From positions 46,706-60,515 of the forward strand of contig DHQV01000067.1 in the NCBI GenBank assembly GCA_002408185.1: a stretch of 13,810 nt of DNA, read 5' to 3'. The notes beneath the pieces are model-generated. The model was not told where the DNA came from and searched no databases. It saw nothing but the letters and a program-made list of their open reading frames with translations. The stretch is from Deltaproteobacteria bacterium UBA5329 (GTDB taxonomy: Bacteria > Desulfobacterota > Syntrophorhabdia > Syntrophorhabdales > Syntrophorhabdaceae). The translations under genes and the position numbers were made by a program. Each line of letters begins with the position of its first letter. Within the stretch, counting starts at the first letter, position 1. Below, piece after piece: positions 6,943-13,186 of the stretch.

Positions 6943-7862
6943 GAGCGGTCGTATTTGCATACCAGGAGATCGGTTTCGTTTGCCTTGAGGCGCTGCTCGA
7001 AGCCGGTGTAGAGGTTGCCTGCCTGTTTACTCACGATGACGATCCGGACGAAGAAATATGGTTCCGGACACCGGCTGCCGCCGCACGACGGCAGGGTATT
7101 CCCGTGTACACGCCGGAAAACATACGAGAAGAGAAATGGGTGACGATCGTCCGGAATTTTCAGCCGGACGTAATTTTTTCTTTTTACTACCGTAAAATGA
7201 TTCCCACCAGCATTCTGGATATCCCCCACATCGGGGCTTTTAACCTCCATGGGTCGCTGTTGCCGCAATACCGGGGACGTTGCCCCGTCAACTGGGTCAT
7301 TATAGCCGGTGAAGACAGGACGGGAGTGACCCTGCATTATATGGTCGAGAAGCCCGATGCCGGCGATATTGTTGCGCAAAAGGAAGTTGCGATCGATTTC
7401 GATGATGACGTACTGTCCGTTTACAGGAAGCTCGTGCGCGCAGCCGATGAGCTTATGCGTGACATCCTGCCGAAAATCAAGAACGGAACTTTTACGCGAA
7501 CGGCGCAAACAGGGCCTTCATCGTATTTCGGAGGCCGCAAACCGGAGGATGGGCTTATCGATTGGAACCAGGATGCCATAGCAATATATAATCTTACACG
7601 TGCGGTAACCCACCCCTATCCCGGCGCTTTCACGTATTTGAATGGCAAAAAACTGTTTATTTGGAAGGCCCACCCGGTATCAGGCCCGTCCGTGGAAGCG
7701 CCTGCGGGATCGATAATATCTGAAGATCCCTTTATAGTCAAGACTGCATCCGGAGCGTTGCAGCTTATTTCCGTCCAGATCGAAGGCGAAAGTGAAATAA
7801 ATGCTGGCCGTCTGGCATCATCCCATATTTTGAAAAACATAATCTTAGGAGGTCATCCTTGA
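6939..7862 (+). CDS. arnA: UDP-4-amino-4-deoxy-L-arabinose formyltransferase (free-standing ArnA N-domain)
   Basis: Transfers a formyl group from 10-formyltetrahydrofolate to UDP-L-Ara4N. Its 307 residues correspond to the N-terminal half of E. coli ArnA, which there is one ~660-residue bifunctional protein. The catalytic triad Asn102, His104 and Asp140 falls at exactly the E. coli numbers. The surrounding sequence is FNLHGSLLPQYRGR and, at 140, the D of PDAGDIVAQ. The C-terminal subdomain (about 200-300) includes the YFGGRKPEDGLIDW stretch conserved in this group. The start is GTG 6939 with AAGGA 6 bases upstream, overlapping the arnC stop as GTGA. It ends at 7862, overlapping the decarboxylase start as TTGA. 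The frame changes here, so the two activities are separate chains. Methionyl-tRNA formyltransferase is excluded by context and by the closer match to ArnA. Confidence 0.93.
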   Translation: MRAVVFAYQEIGFVCLEALLEAGVEVACLFTHDDDPDEEIWFRTPAAAARRQGIPVYTPENIREEKWVTIVRNFQPDVIFSFYYRKMIPTSILDIPHIGAFNLHGSLLPQYRGRCPVNWVIIAGEDRTGVTLHYMVEKPDAGDIVAQKEVAIDFDDDVLSVYRKLVRAADELMRDILPKIKNGTFTRTAQTGPSSYFGGRKPEDGLIDWNQDAIAIYNLTRAVTHPYPGAFTYLNGKKLFIWKAHPVSGPSVEAPAGSIISEDPFIVKTASGALQLISVQIEGESEINAGRLASSHILKNIILGGHP

Positions 7863-8899
7863 GGCTTTTGGTACTCGGAGTGAACGGATTCATAGGCAAT
7901 GCCCTGACGGAACATGTGCTCAATGAAACAGACTGGGAGGTCTACGGACTCGATATCAGGGCCGACAAGCTCGGCGATTGTCTTGGCCACGAACGTTTCC
8001 ATTATGTCGAGGGGGATATCTCTATCAACAGGGAGTGGATCGAGTATCATGTGAAAAAATGCGACGTTGTCATGCCGCTTGTCGCGATTGCCACACCCAT
8101 CACGTATGTCCGGGAGCCCCTGAAGGTTTTCGAGCTTGACTTCGAAGAGAATCTCAAGGTTGTCCGCCTTTGTGTCAAATATGGGAAGAGGCTTCTTTTC
8201 CCTTCCACATCGGAAGTCTATGGAATGTGCCCGGATACTGAATTTAAAGAAGATGAAAGTCCGCTCGTTCTTGGCCCGATCAACAAACAACGCTGGATCT
8301 ACAGTGCTTCGAAGCAACTCCTCGACCGGGTCATCTGGGCATATGGTTTTCAACACGGGTTGAAATTTACCCTTTTCCGGCCATTTAACTGGATAGGCCC
8401 AAAGCTTGACGAAGTGACCACCGACCCGGAAAAGGAAGGAAGCTCACGTGTCGTAACGCAGTTCATCAGCAGTCTCTTCCTCGCTGAGCCCATACGTCTC
8501 GTCGATGGCGGACTCCAGAAAAGGTGCTTCACGTACATTGACGATGGCATTGCCTGCCTGATGAAGATCATAGAAAACAAGGATAACAAGCTCGATGGGC
8601 AGATCTTCAATATCGGGAACCCCAGGAACGAGGCGACCGTTAAAGAGTTGGCCATAAAATTAAAAACTATGTTCACCAATGACAGCAGGACTGCACATTT
8701 CGCAAAACACTCCGAAATAATGGAGGTTTTTTCAAAGGACTTTTATGGCGAAGGCTATCAGGACATTGATCGAAGAGTGCCATCGATAGCAAAGGCCAGA
8801 GAACTTATCGGCTGGGAGCCGAAGGTTGACCTTGACACGGCGTTAAGGAGAACCCTGGACTACTATCTGGCCACATGTCTTCCCCAGACCGGCCAGTAG
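7859..8899 (+). CDS. arnA: UDP-glucuronic acid oxidative decarboxylase (free-standing ArnA C-domain)
   Basis: NAD-dependent short-chain dehydrogenase that oxidises C4 of UDP-glucuronate and decarboxylates it to UDP-4-keto-pentose, the substrate for aminotransferase ArnB. The 346 residues match the C-terminal half of E. coli ArnA nearly end to end. The Rossmann motif GVNGFIG lies at 7-13, followed by acidic Asp32 for NAD ribose binding. Ser118-Glu119 (TSEVYG) and Tyr148/Lys152 (YSASK) correspond to E. coli Ser433, Glu434, Tyr463 and Lys467 at a constant offset of 315. DRR (304-306) matches the region of catalytic Arg619. Residues IEYHVKKCDVV and FELDFEENL are almost unchanged from ArnA. The start is TTG 7859 with AGGAGG 6 bases upstream, in a TTGA overlap with the formyltransferase. 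A plain UDP-xylose synthase is the alternative, but the resemblance and neighbours favour the ArnA type. Confidence 0.94.
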   Translation: MRLLVLGVNGFIGNALTEHVLNETDWEVYGLDIRADKLGDCLGHERFHYVEGDISINREWIEYHVKKCDVVMPLVAIATPITYVREPLKVFELDFEENLKVVRLCVKYGKRLLFPSTSEVYGMCPDTEFKEDESPLVLGPINKQRWIYSASKQLLDRVIWAYGFQHGLKFTLFRPFNWIGPKLDEVTTDPEKEGSSRVVTQFISSLFLAEPIRLVDGGLQKRCFTYIDDGIACLMKIIENKDNKLDGQIFNIGNPRNEATVKELAIKLKTMFTNDSRTAHFAKHSEIMEVFSKDFYGEGYQDIDRRVPSIAKARELIGWEPKVDLDTALRRTLDYYLATCLPQTGQ

Positions 8900-8910
8900 T
8901 CAGGACTGAC

Positions 8911-9816
8911 ATGGACCGGACGATAGGCATCAAAGTCGATGTCGATACTTTTGTGGGTATGCGAAGCGGCGTTCCCGTCCTTCTCGACATATTCAGGGGC
9001 CACAACGTCAAGGCGAGTTTTTTCGTGCCAATGGGCAATGACAATACCGGCAGGACGGTCAAGCGCGTCTTTACCCGGAAAGGGTTTCTCAAAAAAACGA
9101 GCAGGGTAGGGGTCGTGAGCACTTACGGCGTCAAGACCCTCATGTACGGGCTTGTGCTGCCGGGGCCTCAAATAGCACGGAAAAATATCGAGCTTATCAG
9201 AAAGATCATCAAGGAAGGCCATGAGCTTGGCATCCATGGCTACGATCACGTCAGGTGGCATGATTCGATAAAGCATTTCGATGAGCGGGATACGCGTCGC
9301 GAAATAGAAAAGCTCCTTTCCGTGTACCGGGAGATCGTCGGAGTCAATGCCCGTTCCTTCGCAGCGCCGGGATGGATGATAAACCCTTTTGTATTTGAGA
9401 TCTTAAGCGACAAGGGATTGCTGTACAGCAGTGACACGCGGGGAATGTTCCCGTTTTATCCGGAGATGTCCGGGAAAGTGTTTCCGATACTGCAGATCCC
9501 CACAACACTCCCGACACTCGATGAAGTGATAGGGATCGTAAGCGCCGACGAAAAGGTGCTTGTGGACCACTATGTTGGCCTGCTCGCTGATGGCCTCAAT
9601 ATTATGACCGTCCATACCGAGTTGGAAGGTAAACGTTGGAGCGGCTTTCTCGGGTCATTTATCAACGAAGCAAAAAGGCGTGGCTTCACGTTTGAACGCC
9701 TCATAGACATTGCCGAAGATGTACGGAAAACGCCCGGTACACCGACCTGTCTCGTCGAGTACGGATCCATACCCGGTCGCGCTGGAGAAGTATGTGTGCA
9801 AGCGGCTAAAGGCTAA
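8911..9816 (+). CDS. arnD: 4-deoxy-4-formamido-L-arabinose-phosphoundecaprenol deformylase
   Basis: Metal-dependent polysaccharide-deacetylase (NodB) fold enzyme that removes the formyl group after ArnC, trapping the lipid-linked sugar for ArnT. I place the start at ATG 8911 (301 residues). It has AGGA 6 bases upstream and lines up with the E. coli N-terminus (MDRTIGIKVDVDTF). The in-frame ATG at 8875 overlaps the previous gene and has no clear SD. Motifs are the catalytic/metal Asp pair Asp10/Asp12, metal ligands His109 and His113 in HGYDHVRWH, AAPGW (151-155), and C-terminal His235 in VHTELEG. The tail GSIPGRAGEVCVQ also matches ArnD. The gene follows the decarboxylase by 11 bases. Its last five codons and stop lie inside one arm of an inverted repeat (9799-9820). 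Confidence 0.92.
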   Translation: MDRTIGIKVDVDTFVGMRSGVPVLLDIFRGHNVKASFFVPMGNDNTGRTVKRVFTRKGFLKKTSRVGVVSTYGVKTLMYGLVLPGPQIARKNIELIRKIIKEGHELGIHGYDHVRWHDSIKHFDERDTRREIEKLLSVYREIVGVNARSFAAPGWMINPFVFEILSDKGLLYSSDTRGMFPFYPEMSGKVFPILQIPTTLPTLDEVIGIVSADEKVLVDHYVGLLADGLNIMTVHTELEGKRWSGFLGSFINEAKRRGFTFERLIDIAEDVRKTPGTPTCLVEYGSIPGRAGEVCVQAAKG

Positions 9817-9820
9817 CGGC
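9799..9820 (+). repeat. Left arm of 22-bp imperfect inverted repeat, spanning the arnD stop
   Basis: This 22-base arm matches the reverse complement of 9892-9913 at 20 of 22 positions, with a 71-base loop between. It contains GGCTAACG (9811-9818), the inverse of the CGTTAGCC unit repeated downstream. It codes the last residues of ArnD (QAAKG) and the TAA stop. Confidence 0.75.
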
Positions 9821-9848
9821 AAACGGAATAGATAATAATGCCGCTTAT

Positions 9849-9929
9849 CGTTAGCCCTTCGCCTCCCGGATATTCTTGTTTTTTTTCGTTAGCCTTTAGC
9901 CGTTAGCCGCTTGTCGTTAGCCTTTCGCC
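9849..9929 (+). repeat. CGTTAGCC repeat cluster (four direct copies)
   Basis: The octamer CGTTAGCC occurs at 9849-9856, 9887-9894, 9901-9908 and 9915-9922. The 15-base units at 9849-9863 and 9915-9929 (CGTTAGCC[C/T]TTCGCC) differ at one base. The right arm of the inverted repeat (9892-9913) lies inside the cluster. An eight-T run sits at 9879-9886. The layout resembles small REP-like extragenic palindromes; a hairpin here may also end arn transcription. Confidence 0.7.
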
Positions 9930-9947
9930 TTTTCACCACGCCGCCCA

Positions 9948-9985
9948 TTGACAGATTTTTATTCTGTGCTATAACAGGCTATAAC
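9948..9985 (+). promoter_or_regulatory. Sigma70-type promoter of the dodecin gene
   Basis: A perfect TTGACA (9948-9953) lies 16 bases before TATAAC (9970-9975, 5/6). Transcription would start near 9982, giving a leader of about 37 bases. The -10 lies within a direct repeat GCTATAAC at 9968-9975 and 9978-9985, spaced 10 bases or one helical turn. This could be an overlapping second -10 or a regulator site. Confidence 0.7.
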
Positions 9986-10018
9986 CTGATTGGTACACTA
10001 TATTGAAAGGAGGCGAAC

Positions 10019-10234
10019 ATGCCAGGAAGTGTTTACAAGATCATCGAGATTGTCGGAACAAGCGAAAAGTCATGGGAGGAGGCGGCGAAGACCGCTCTCG
10101 AAACTGCAGGGAAAACCCTGGAGGACCTGCGTGTTGCAGAGGTGATCAAGCAGGATGTGACAGTTGAAAATGGAAAAGTGAGCCAGTTTCGGGTACGCCT
10201 CGGTATTTCATTTAAGTATCATCACGAAGGTTAA
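10019..10234 (+). CDS. Dodecin-family protein
   Basis: A 71-residue protein matching dodecin over its full length. Dodecin is a small cytosolic protein of one helix packed on a three-stranded sheet that assembles into a hollow dodecamer, binding flavins (and in some cases CoA) for storage or buffering. YKIIEIVGTSEKSWEEAAKTAL is strand 1 plus the helix, and VSQFRVRLGISFKY is the last strand. Usual bacterial dodecins have LDWFEV, whose Trp stacks on the flavin ring. Here the segment reads LRVAEV (37-42), with Val39 in the Trp position, so flavin binding is doubtful. A strong AAAGGAGG (10007-10013) precedes ATG 10019. It has its own promoter and terminator and is apparently monocistronic. The fold family is confident; the ligand is not known. 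Confidence 0.92.
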   Translation: MPGSVYKIIEIVGTSEKSWEEAAKTALETAGKTLEDLRVAEVIKQDVTVENGKVSQFRVRLGISFKYHHEG

Positions 10235-10251
10235 AGGGGCAGGGTGCAGGT

Positions 10252-10280
10252 AAAAAGGGGGCTTGAAAAGCCCCCTTTTT
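10252..10280. terminator. Strong bidirectional intrinsic terminator between dodecin and groEL
   Basis: An 8-bp GC-rich stem GGGGGCTT/AAGCCCCC (10257-10264 and 10268-10275) encloses a GAA loop. It is preceded by A5 (10252-10256) and followed by T5 (10276-10280), so a U-tract is present on either strand. It lies 17 bases past the dodecin stop and about 75 bases past the groEL stop on the other strand, placing it to end both convergent units. Confidence 0.92.
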
Positions 10281-10296
10281 CATTTTTAACTTTGGT

Positions 10297-10335
10297 CCAG
10301 CCCTGACAGCTCGTGCAGTGAGCGAGAAGGGCCGG
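10297..10335. other. Second hairpin behind groEL
   Basis: CCAGCCCT (10297-10304) pairs with AGGGCCGG (10328-10335) with one G-U pair, and GCTC/GAGC can pair inside the loop. On the plus strand it is followed by TTTT. It lies 20 bases past the groEL stop and may protect the groESL mRNA 3' end or back up the main terminator. Confidence 0.4.
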
Positions 10336-10355
10336 TTTTCCGCGGGATTTACCCG

Positions 10356-11996
10356 TTAGTACATACCTTCCATGCCGCCCATTCCTCCCGGAGGCATCAT
10401 GGGCATCTGTGCTCCCTTATCTTTCGGTTTTTCAGCGATCATGCAGTCGGTTGTGAGCAGAAGGCCTGCAACCGACGCCGCGTTCTGAAGTGCCGTGCGG
10501 GTCACTTTTGTCGGATCGATAATTCCTGACAGCATCATGTCATCGATGTATTCCTCTTTCGCTGCGTCAAAGCCGAAAGCGTCCTTGCCGTTCTTTACTC
10601 TCTCGACAACGATGGAGCCATCGTGGCCGGCATTTGTTGCAATCCAGCGCAGAGGGTCTTCGAGGGCCTTTTTCACGATATTGACGCCAAACTGTTTCTC
10701 GCCTTCGAGAGTTAAGGCATCGAGTTTTGCGATGCACCTGATGAAAGACACGCCGCCGCCCGGGACGATACCTTCTTCCACAGCTGCTTTGGTGGCGTTG
10801 AGGGCGTCTTCGACGCGCGCTTTCTTCTCTTTCATTTCGGATTCGGTTGCTGCGCCGACATTGATGACTGCCACGCCGCCGACGAGTTTGGCGAGCCTTT
10901 CCTGGAGTTTTTCGCGGTCGTAGTCCGAAGTTGTCTCTTCGATCTGGGTGCGGATCTGTTTTACACGGCCTTCGATATCTTTCTTGTCGCCGCCGCCGTC
11001 AACGATCGTGGTGTTGTCTTTGTCGATAACGACCCTTTTCGCCTGACCAAGGTCTTTTAGGGTTATGCTCTCGAGTTTTATGCCGAGCTCTTCGGAGATC
11101 ATCTGACCGCCTGTAAGGATGGCGATATCTTCGAGCATTGCCTTTCTTCTATCGCCAAAACCGGGTGCCTTGACCGCGGCTATCTTCAGGGTGCCCCTGA
11201 GCTTATTGACGACCAGGGTGGCGAGCGCTTCGCCTTCAACGTCCTCGCAGACGATGAGGAGGGCCTTGCCCATTTTTGCAACCTGCTCGAGGATCGGCAG
11301 GAGGTCTTTCATGTTGCTTATCTTCTTCTCATTGATGAGGATAAAAGGCTCGTCGAGGACCACTTCCATTTTTTCCGGGTTGGTCACAAAATACGGTGAG
11401 ATGTAGCCTTTGTCGAACTGCATGCCTTCGACGATGTCAAGAGTCGTTTCCATGCTTTTCGCTTCTTCCACGGTTATGACGCCTTCTTTGCCGACCTTGC
11501 TCATTGCTTCTGCAATGATGTTGCCTATCGTGTCATCATTATTTGCGGAGATCGTTCCGACCTGGGCGATCTCTTTCTGGTCCTTCGTCGGTTTGGACAA
11601 TTTTTTCAGCTCTTCGACGATGACATCAACTGCCTTGTCAATGCCGCGCTTGAGTTCCATCGGGTTGTGACCTGCCGCGACGAGCTTCGCGCCTTCGCGG
11701 TAGATCGACTGGGCAAGCACGGTCGCTGTTGTCGTTCCGTCGCCGGCGATATCACTTGTCTTGCTGGCGACTTCCTTGACCATCTGTGCGCCCATGTTCT
11801 CAAACCTGTCTTCGATCTCGATCTCTTTTGCCACGGTGACACCGTCTTTCGTCACGGTGGGCGAGCCGAATGCTTTTTCGAGGATAACGTTTCTGCCTTT
11901 CGGTCCCAAGGTCATCTTGACGGCGTCAGCCAGCGTGTTGACACCTCTCAGGAGCGCCTCCCTTACGTTCTGATCATACTTGATTTCTTTAGCCAT
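10356..11996 (-). CDS. groL: Chaperonin GroEL (Hsp60)
   Basis: ATP-driven cytosolic folding chamber, a double heptameric ring capped by GroES. Its 546 residues are the normal length. The equatorial domain carries the ATP loop LGPKGRNV (30-37) and GDGTTTATVLA from about residue 85, whose Asp corresponds to E. coli Asp87. The apical domain includes KAPGFGDRRKAMLEDIA. The second equatorial part has the conserved DALNATKAAVEEGIVPGGG. The protein ends in a Gly/Met tail (PPGGMGGMEGMY) as in most bacterial GroELs, here short. ATG 11996 is preceded by GGAGGG, and the gene follows groES by 21 bases. It looks like a complete housekeeping copy; nothing suggests a divergent paralogue. Confidence 0.98.
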   Translation of the reverse strand: MAKEIKYDQNVREALLRGVNTLADAVKMTLGPKGRNVILEKAFGSPTVTKDGVTVAKEIEIEDRFENMGAQMVKEVASKTSDIAGDGTTTATVLAQSIYREGAKLVAAGHNPMELKRGIDKAVDVIVEELKKLSKPTKDQKEIAQVGTISANNDDTIGNIIAEAMSKVGKEGVITVEEAKSMETTLDIVEGMQFDKGYISPYFVTNPEKMEVVLDEPFILINEKKISNMKDLLPILEQVAKMGKALLIVCEDVEGEALATLVVNKLRGTLKIAAVKAPGFGDRRKAMLEDIAILTGGQMISEELGIKLESITLKDLGQAKRVVIDKDNTTIVDGGGDKKDIEGRVKQIRTQIEETTSDYDREKLQERLAKLVGGVAVINVGAATESEMKEKKARVEDALNATKAAVEEGIVPGGGVSFIRCIAKLDALTLEGEKQFGVNIVKKALEDPLRWIATNAGHDGSIVVERVKNGKDAFGFDAAKEEYIDDMMLSGIIDPTKVTRTALQNAASVAGLLLTTDCMIAEKPKDKGAQMPMMPPGGMGGMEGMY

Positions 11997-12017
11997 CCTT
12001 ATATCCCTCCTTCCTTA

Positions 12018-12308
12018 TTAATCTTCTACGATAGCAAGAACGTCATCTTCCCTGAGAATCAAATGCTCTTCGCCGTCGACCTTTATCTCTGTGCCTGAAT
12101 ATTTTCCAAAGAGGATCTTGTCTCCCGGTTTTACGGTCAAAGATGCCTTCTGGCCGCTTTCGAGGGTCTTTCCGTCACCGACCGCAACCACCTTGCCTTC
12201 CTGTGGTTTTTCTTTTGCTGCGTCAGGAATGATTATGCCGCCCTTAGTTCTTTCCTCTTCCTCGATTCTCTTGACAAGAATTCTGTCCTGTAATGGTTTA
12301 ACCTTCAT
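12018..12308 (-). CDS. groS: Co-chaperonin GroES (Hsp10)
   Basis: Heptameric lid of the GroEL chamber. Its 96 residues are typical. It begins MKVKPLQDRILVKRIEEEERTKGGIIIPD, where the E..TKGGIIIP segment is the mobile loop that docks on GroEL. VKPGDKILFGKYSGTEIK and the ending EDDVLAIVED are classic for the family. AAGGAG (12318-12323) lies 9 bases before ATG 12308. It is the first gene after the groE promoter and is followed by groEL. Confidence 0.98.
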   Translation of the reverse strand: MKVKPLQDRILVKRIEEEERTKGGIIIPDAAKEKPQEGKVVAVGDGKTLESGQKASLTVKPGDKILFGKYSGTEIKVDGEEHLILREDDVLAIVED

Positions 12309-12367
12309 TGTTTCACACTCCTTTCTTGTTATTGAATTAGCAATAGCGAAAAACGATTGCCAGAATT

Positions 12368-12397
12368 AATATAAGGATTAGGCGGACTTTTTGTCAA
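12368..12397 (-). promoter_or_regulatory. Sigma70-type promoter of groESL
   Basis: On the minus strand TTGACA (12397-12392) is followed after 18 bases by TATATT (12373-12368, 5/6). The -35 begins only 9 bases past the stop of the upstream 259-residue gene. The leader to groES is about 53 bases. No CIRCE operator (TTAGCACTC inverted repeat) and no CTTGAA/CCCCAT sigma32 pair is visible. Confidence 0.65.
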
Positions 12398-12406
12398 CCC
12401 TGCTCG

Positions 12407-13186
12407 TTAAATTTTTAACAATAAATTTACGCCTTCCTTATACCAGCGGGTGAACTGTTCGTTTTCGACCCGGTTGGCCGCACGGTCCGAGATGATCGAT
12501 GAAAATATTTTGTCTTTATCTATAACTATGTCGTACTCGCGCTCGACCTGCGATGCAAGACGATTGACCATGGCCCCGAGGACCTCTTCCTTGCTAGTTT
12601 TGCACAGCCAGGTCGCCCACCATTTGTCGTAGGTGCCGCGCACATTTTTTCTGTTTTCGTCATAATAGCTCGCGAATGAAGGAAGCCACTCCTTGATCCG
12701 GTCTTTCGATTCCGCAAATATATCCTCTACAAAAGGAAATCTTTCGAGGATATCCATTTCTACGCGGATCTTTCGTATAAAGCCGTCTATGATATCATTG
12801 GCCTCATTCCGCTTCCTTTTGATCCTCGTTTTGAGCATATTCCACACTTCGATCACCGGATAAATTTCCATGTTCTTTTCGGAGTAATTGATCGTCTCGA
12901 TGTTGTCGATGGCCAACTTGCGCGTATTGGGCATGCCGTACATCAACAGCCCTACCAGGTCAGAGACAACGTGGTACAGGAGCGACCTGTTTTTCGGTCG
13001 CTTGGCCGGGAACATAAAACAGATGAACTCATTCAATTCAAGGGCCTCGACAAGATGGTCCTTTTTCGGTTCGTTATGCATATATTTAATGGCATCGATG
13101 GCAAGCGTGACCGTGGCCATTGACTTCAGATCTTCGGTGTTCTTGATGAGCTCCCAGACATCGAGGATATGTCTTCGTGGAAGCAT
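12407..13186 (-). CDS. Unrecognised 259-residue protein between J-protein and groES
   Basis: I do not recognise a family. The protein is soluble-looking, highly charged and mostly helical, with no signal peptide or membrane span. Residues 1-100 contain several short amphipathic helices (ILDVWELIKN, ATVTLAIDAIKYM, LYHVVSDLVGLLMYG). A very basic stretch KTRIKRKRNEAND lies at 119-131. A Trp-rich patch YDKWWATWLCK (186-196) is followed by a helix with acidic and basic residues up to the C-terminus (RWYKEGVNLLLKI). Its ATG overlaps the upstream J-protein stop as TAATG, so the two are translationally coupled, with AAGGA in the J-protein end acting as SD. Its stop lies 9 bases before the groE -35. 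It is not similar to CbpM, the ~100-residue CbpA modulator found in enterobacteria. A chaperone-linked role is suggested only by position. Confidence 0.75.
   Translation of the reverse strand: MLPRRHILDVWELIKNTEDLKSMATVTLAIDAIKYMHNEPKKDHLVEALELNEFICFMFPAKRPKNRSLLYHVVSDLVGLLMYGMPNTRKLAIDNIETINYSEKNMEIYPVIEVWNMLKTRIKRKRNEANDIIDGFIRKIRVEMDILERFPFVEDIFAESKDRIKEWLPSFASYYDENRKNVRGTYDKWWATWLCKTSKEEVLGAMVNRLASQVEREYDIVIDKDKIFSSIISDRAANRVENEQFTRWYKEGVNLLLKI

Noticed and set aside
8875..8910. Earlier ArnD start at ATG 8875
   Set aside because: It overlaps the decarboxylase by 25 bases, lacks an SD, and adds 12 residues absent from ArnD; ATG 8911 has AGGA and aligns with known N-termini.
9849..9929. 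CRISPR array
   Set aside because: Repeats are only 8-15 bases with irregular spacing (38, 14 and 14 bases) and no unique spacers or cas genes.
12309..12406. Possible CIRCE element before groES
   Set aside because: The only inverted repeat there is a short TATTG/CAATA pair; the TTAGCACTC/GAGTGCTAA arms are absent.
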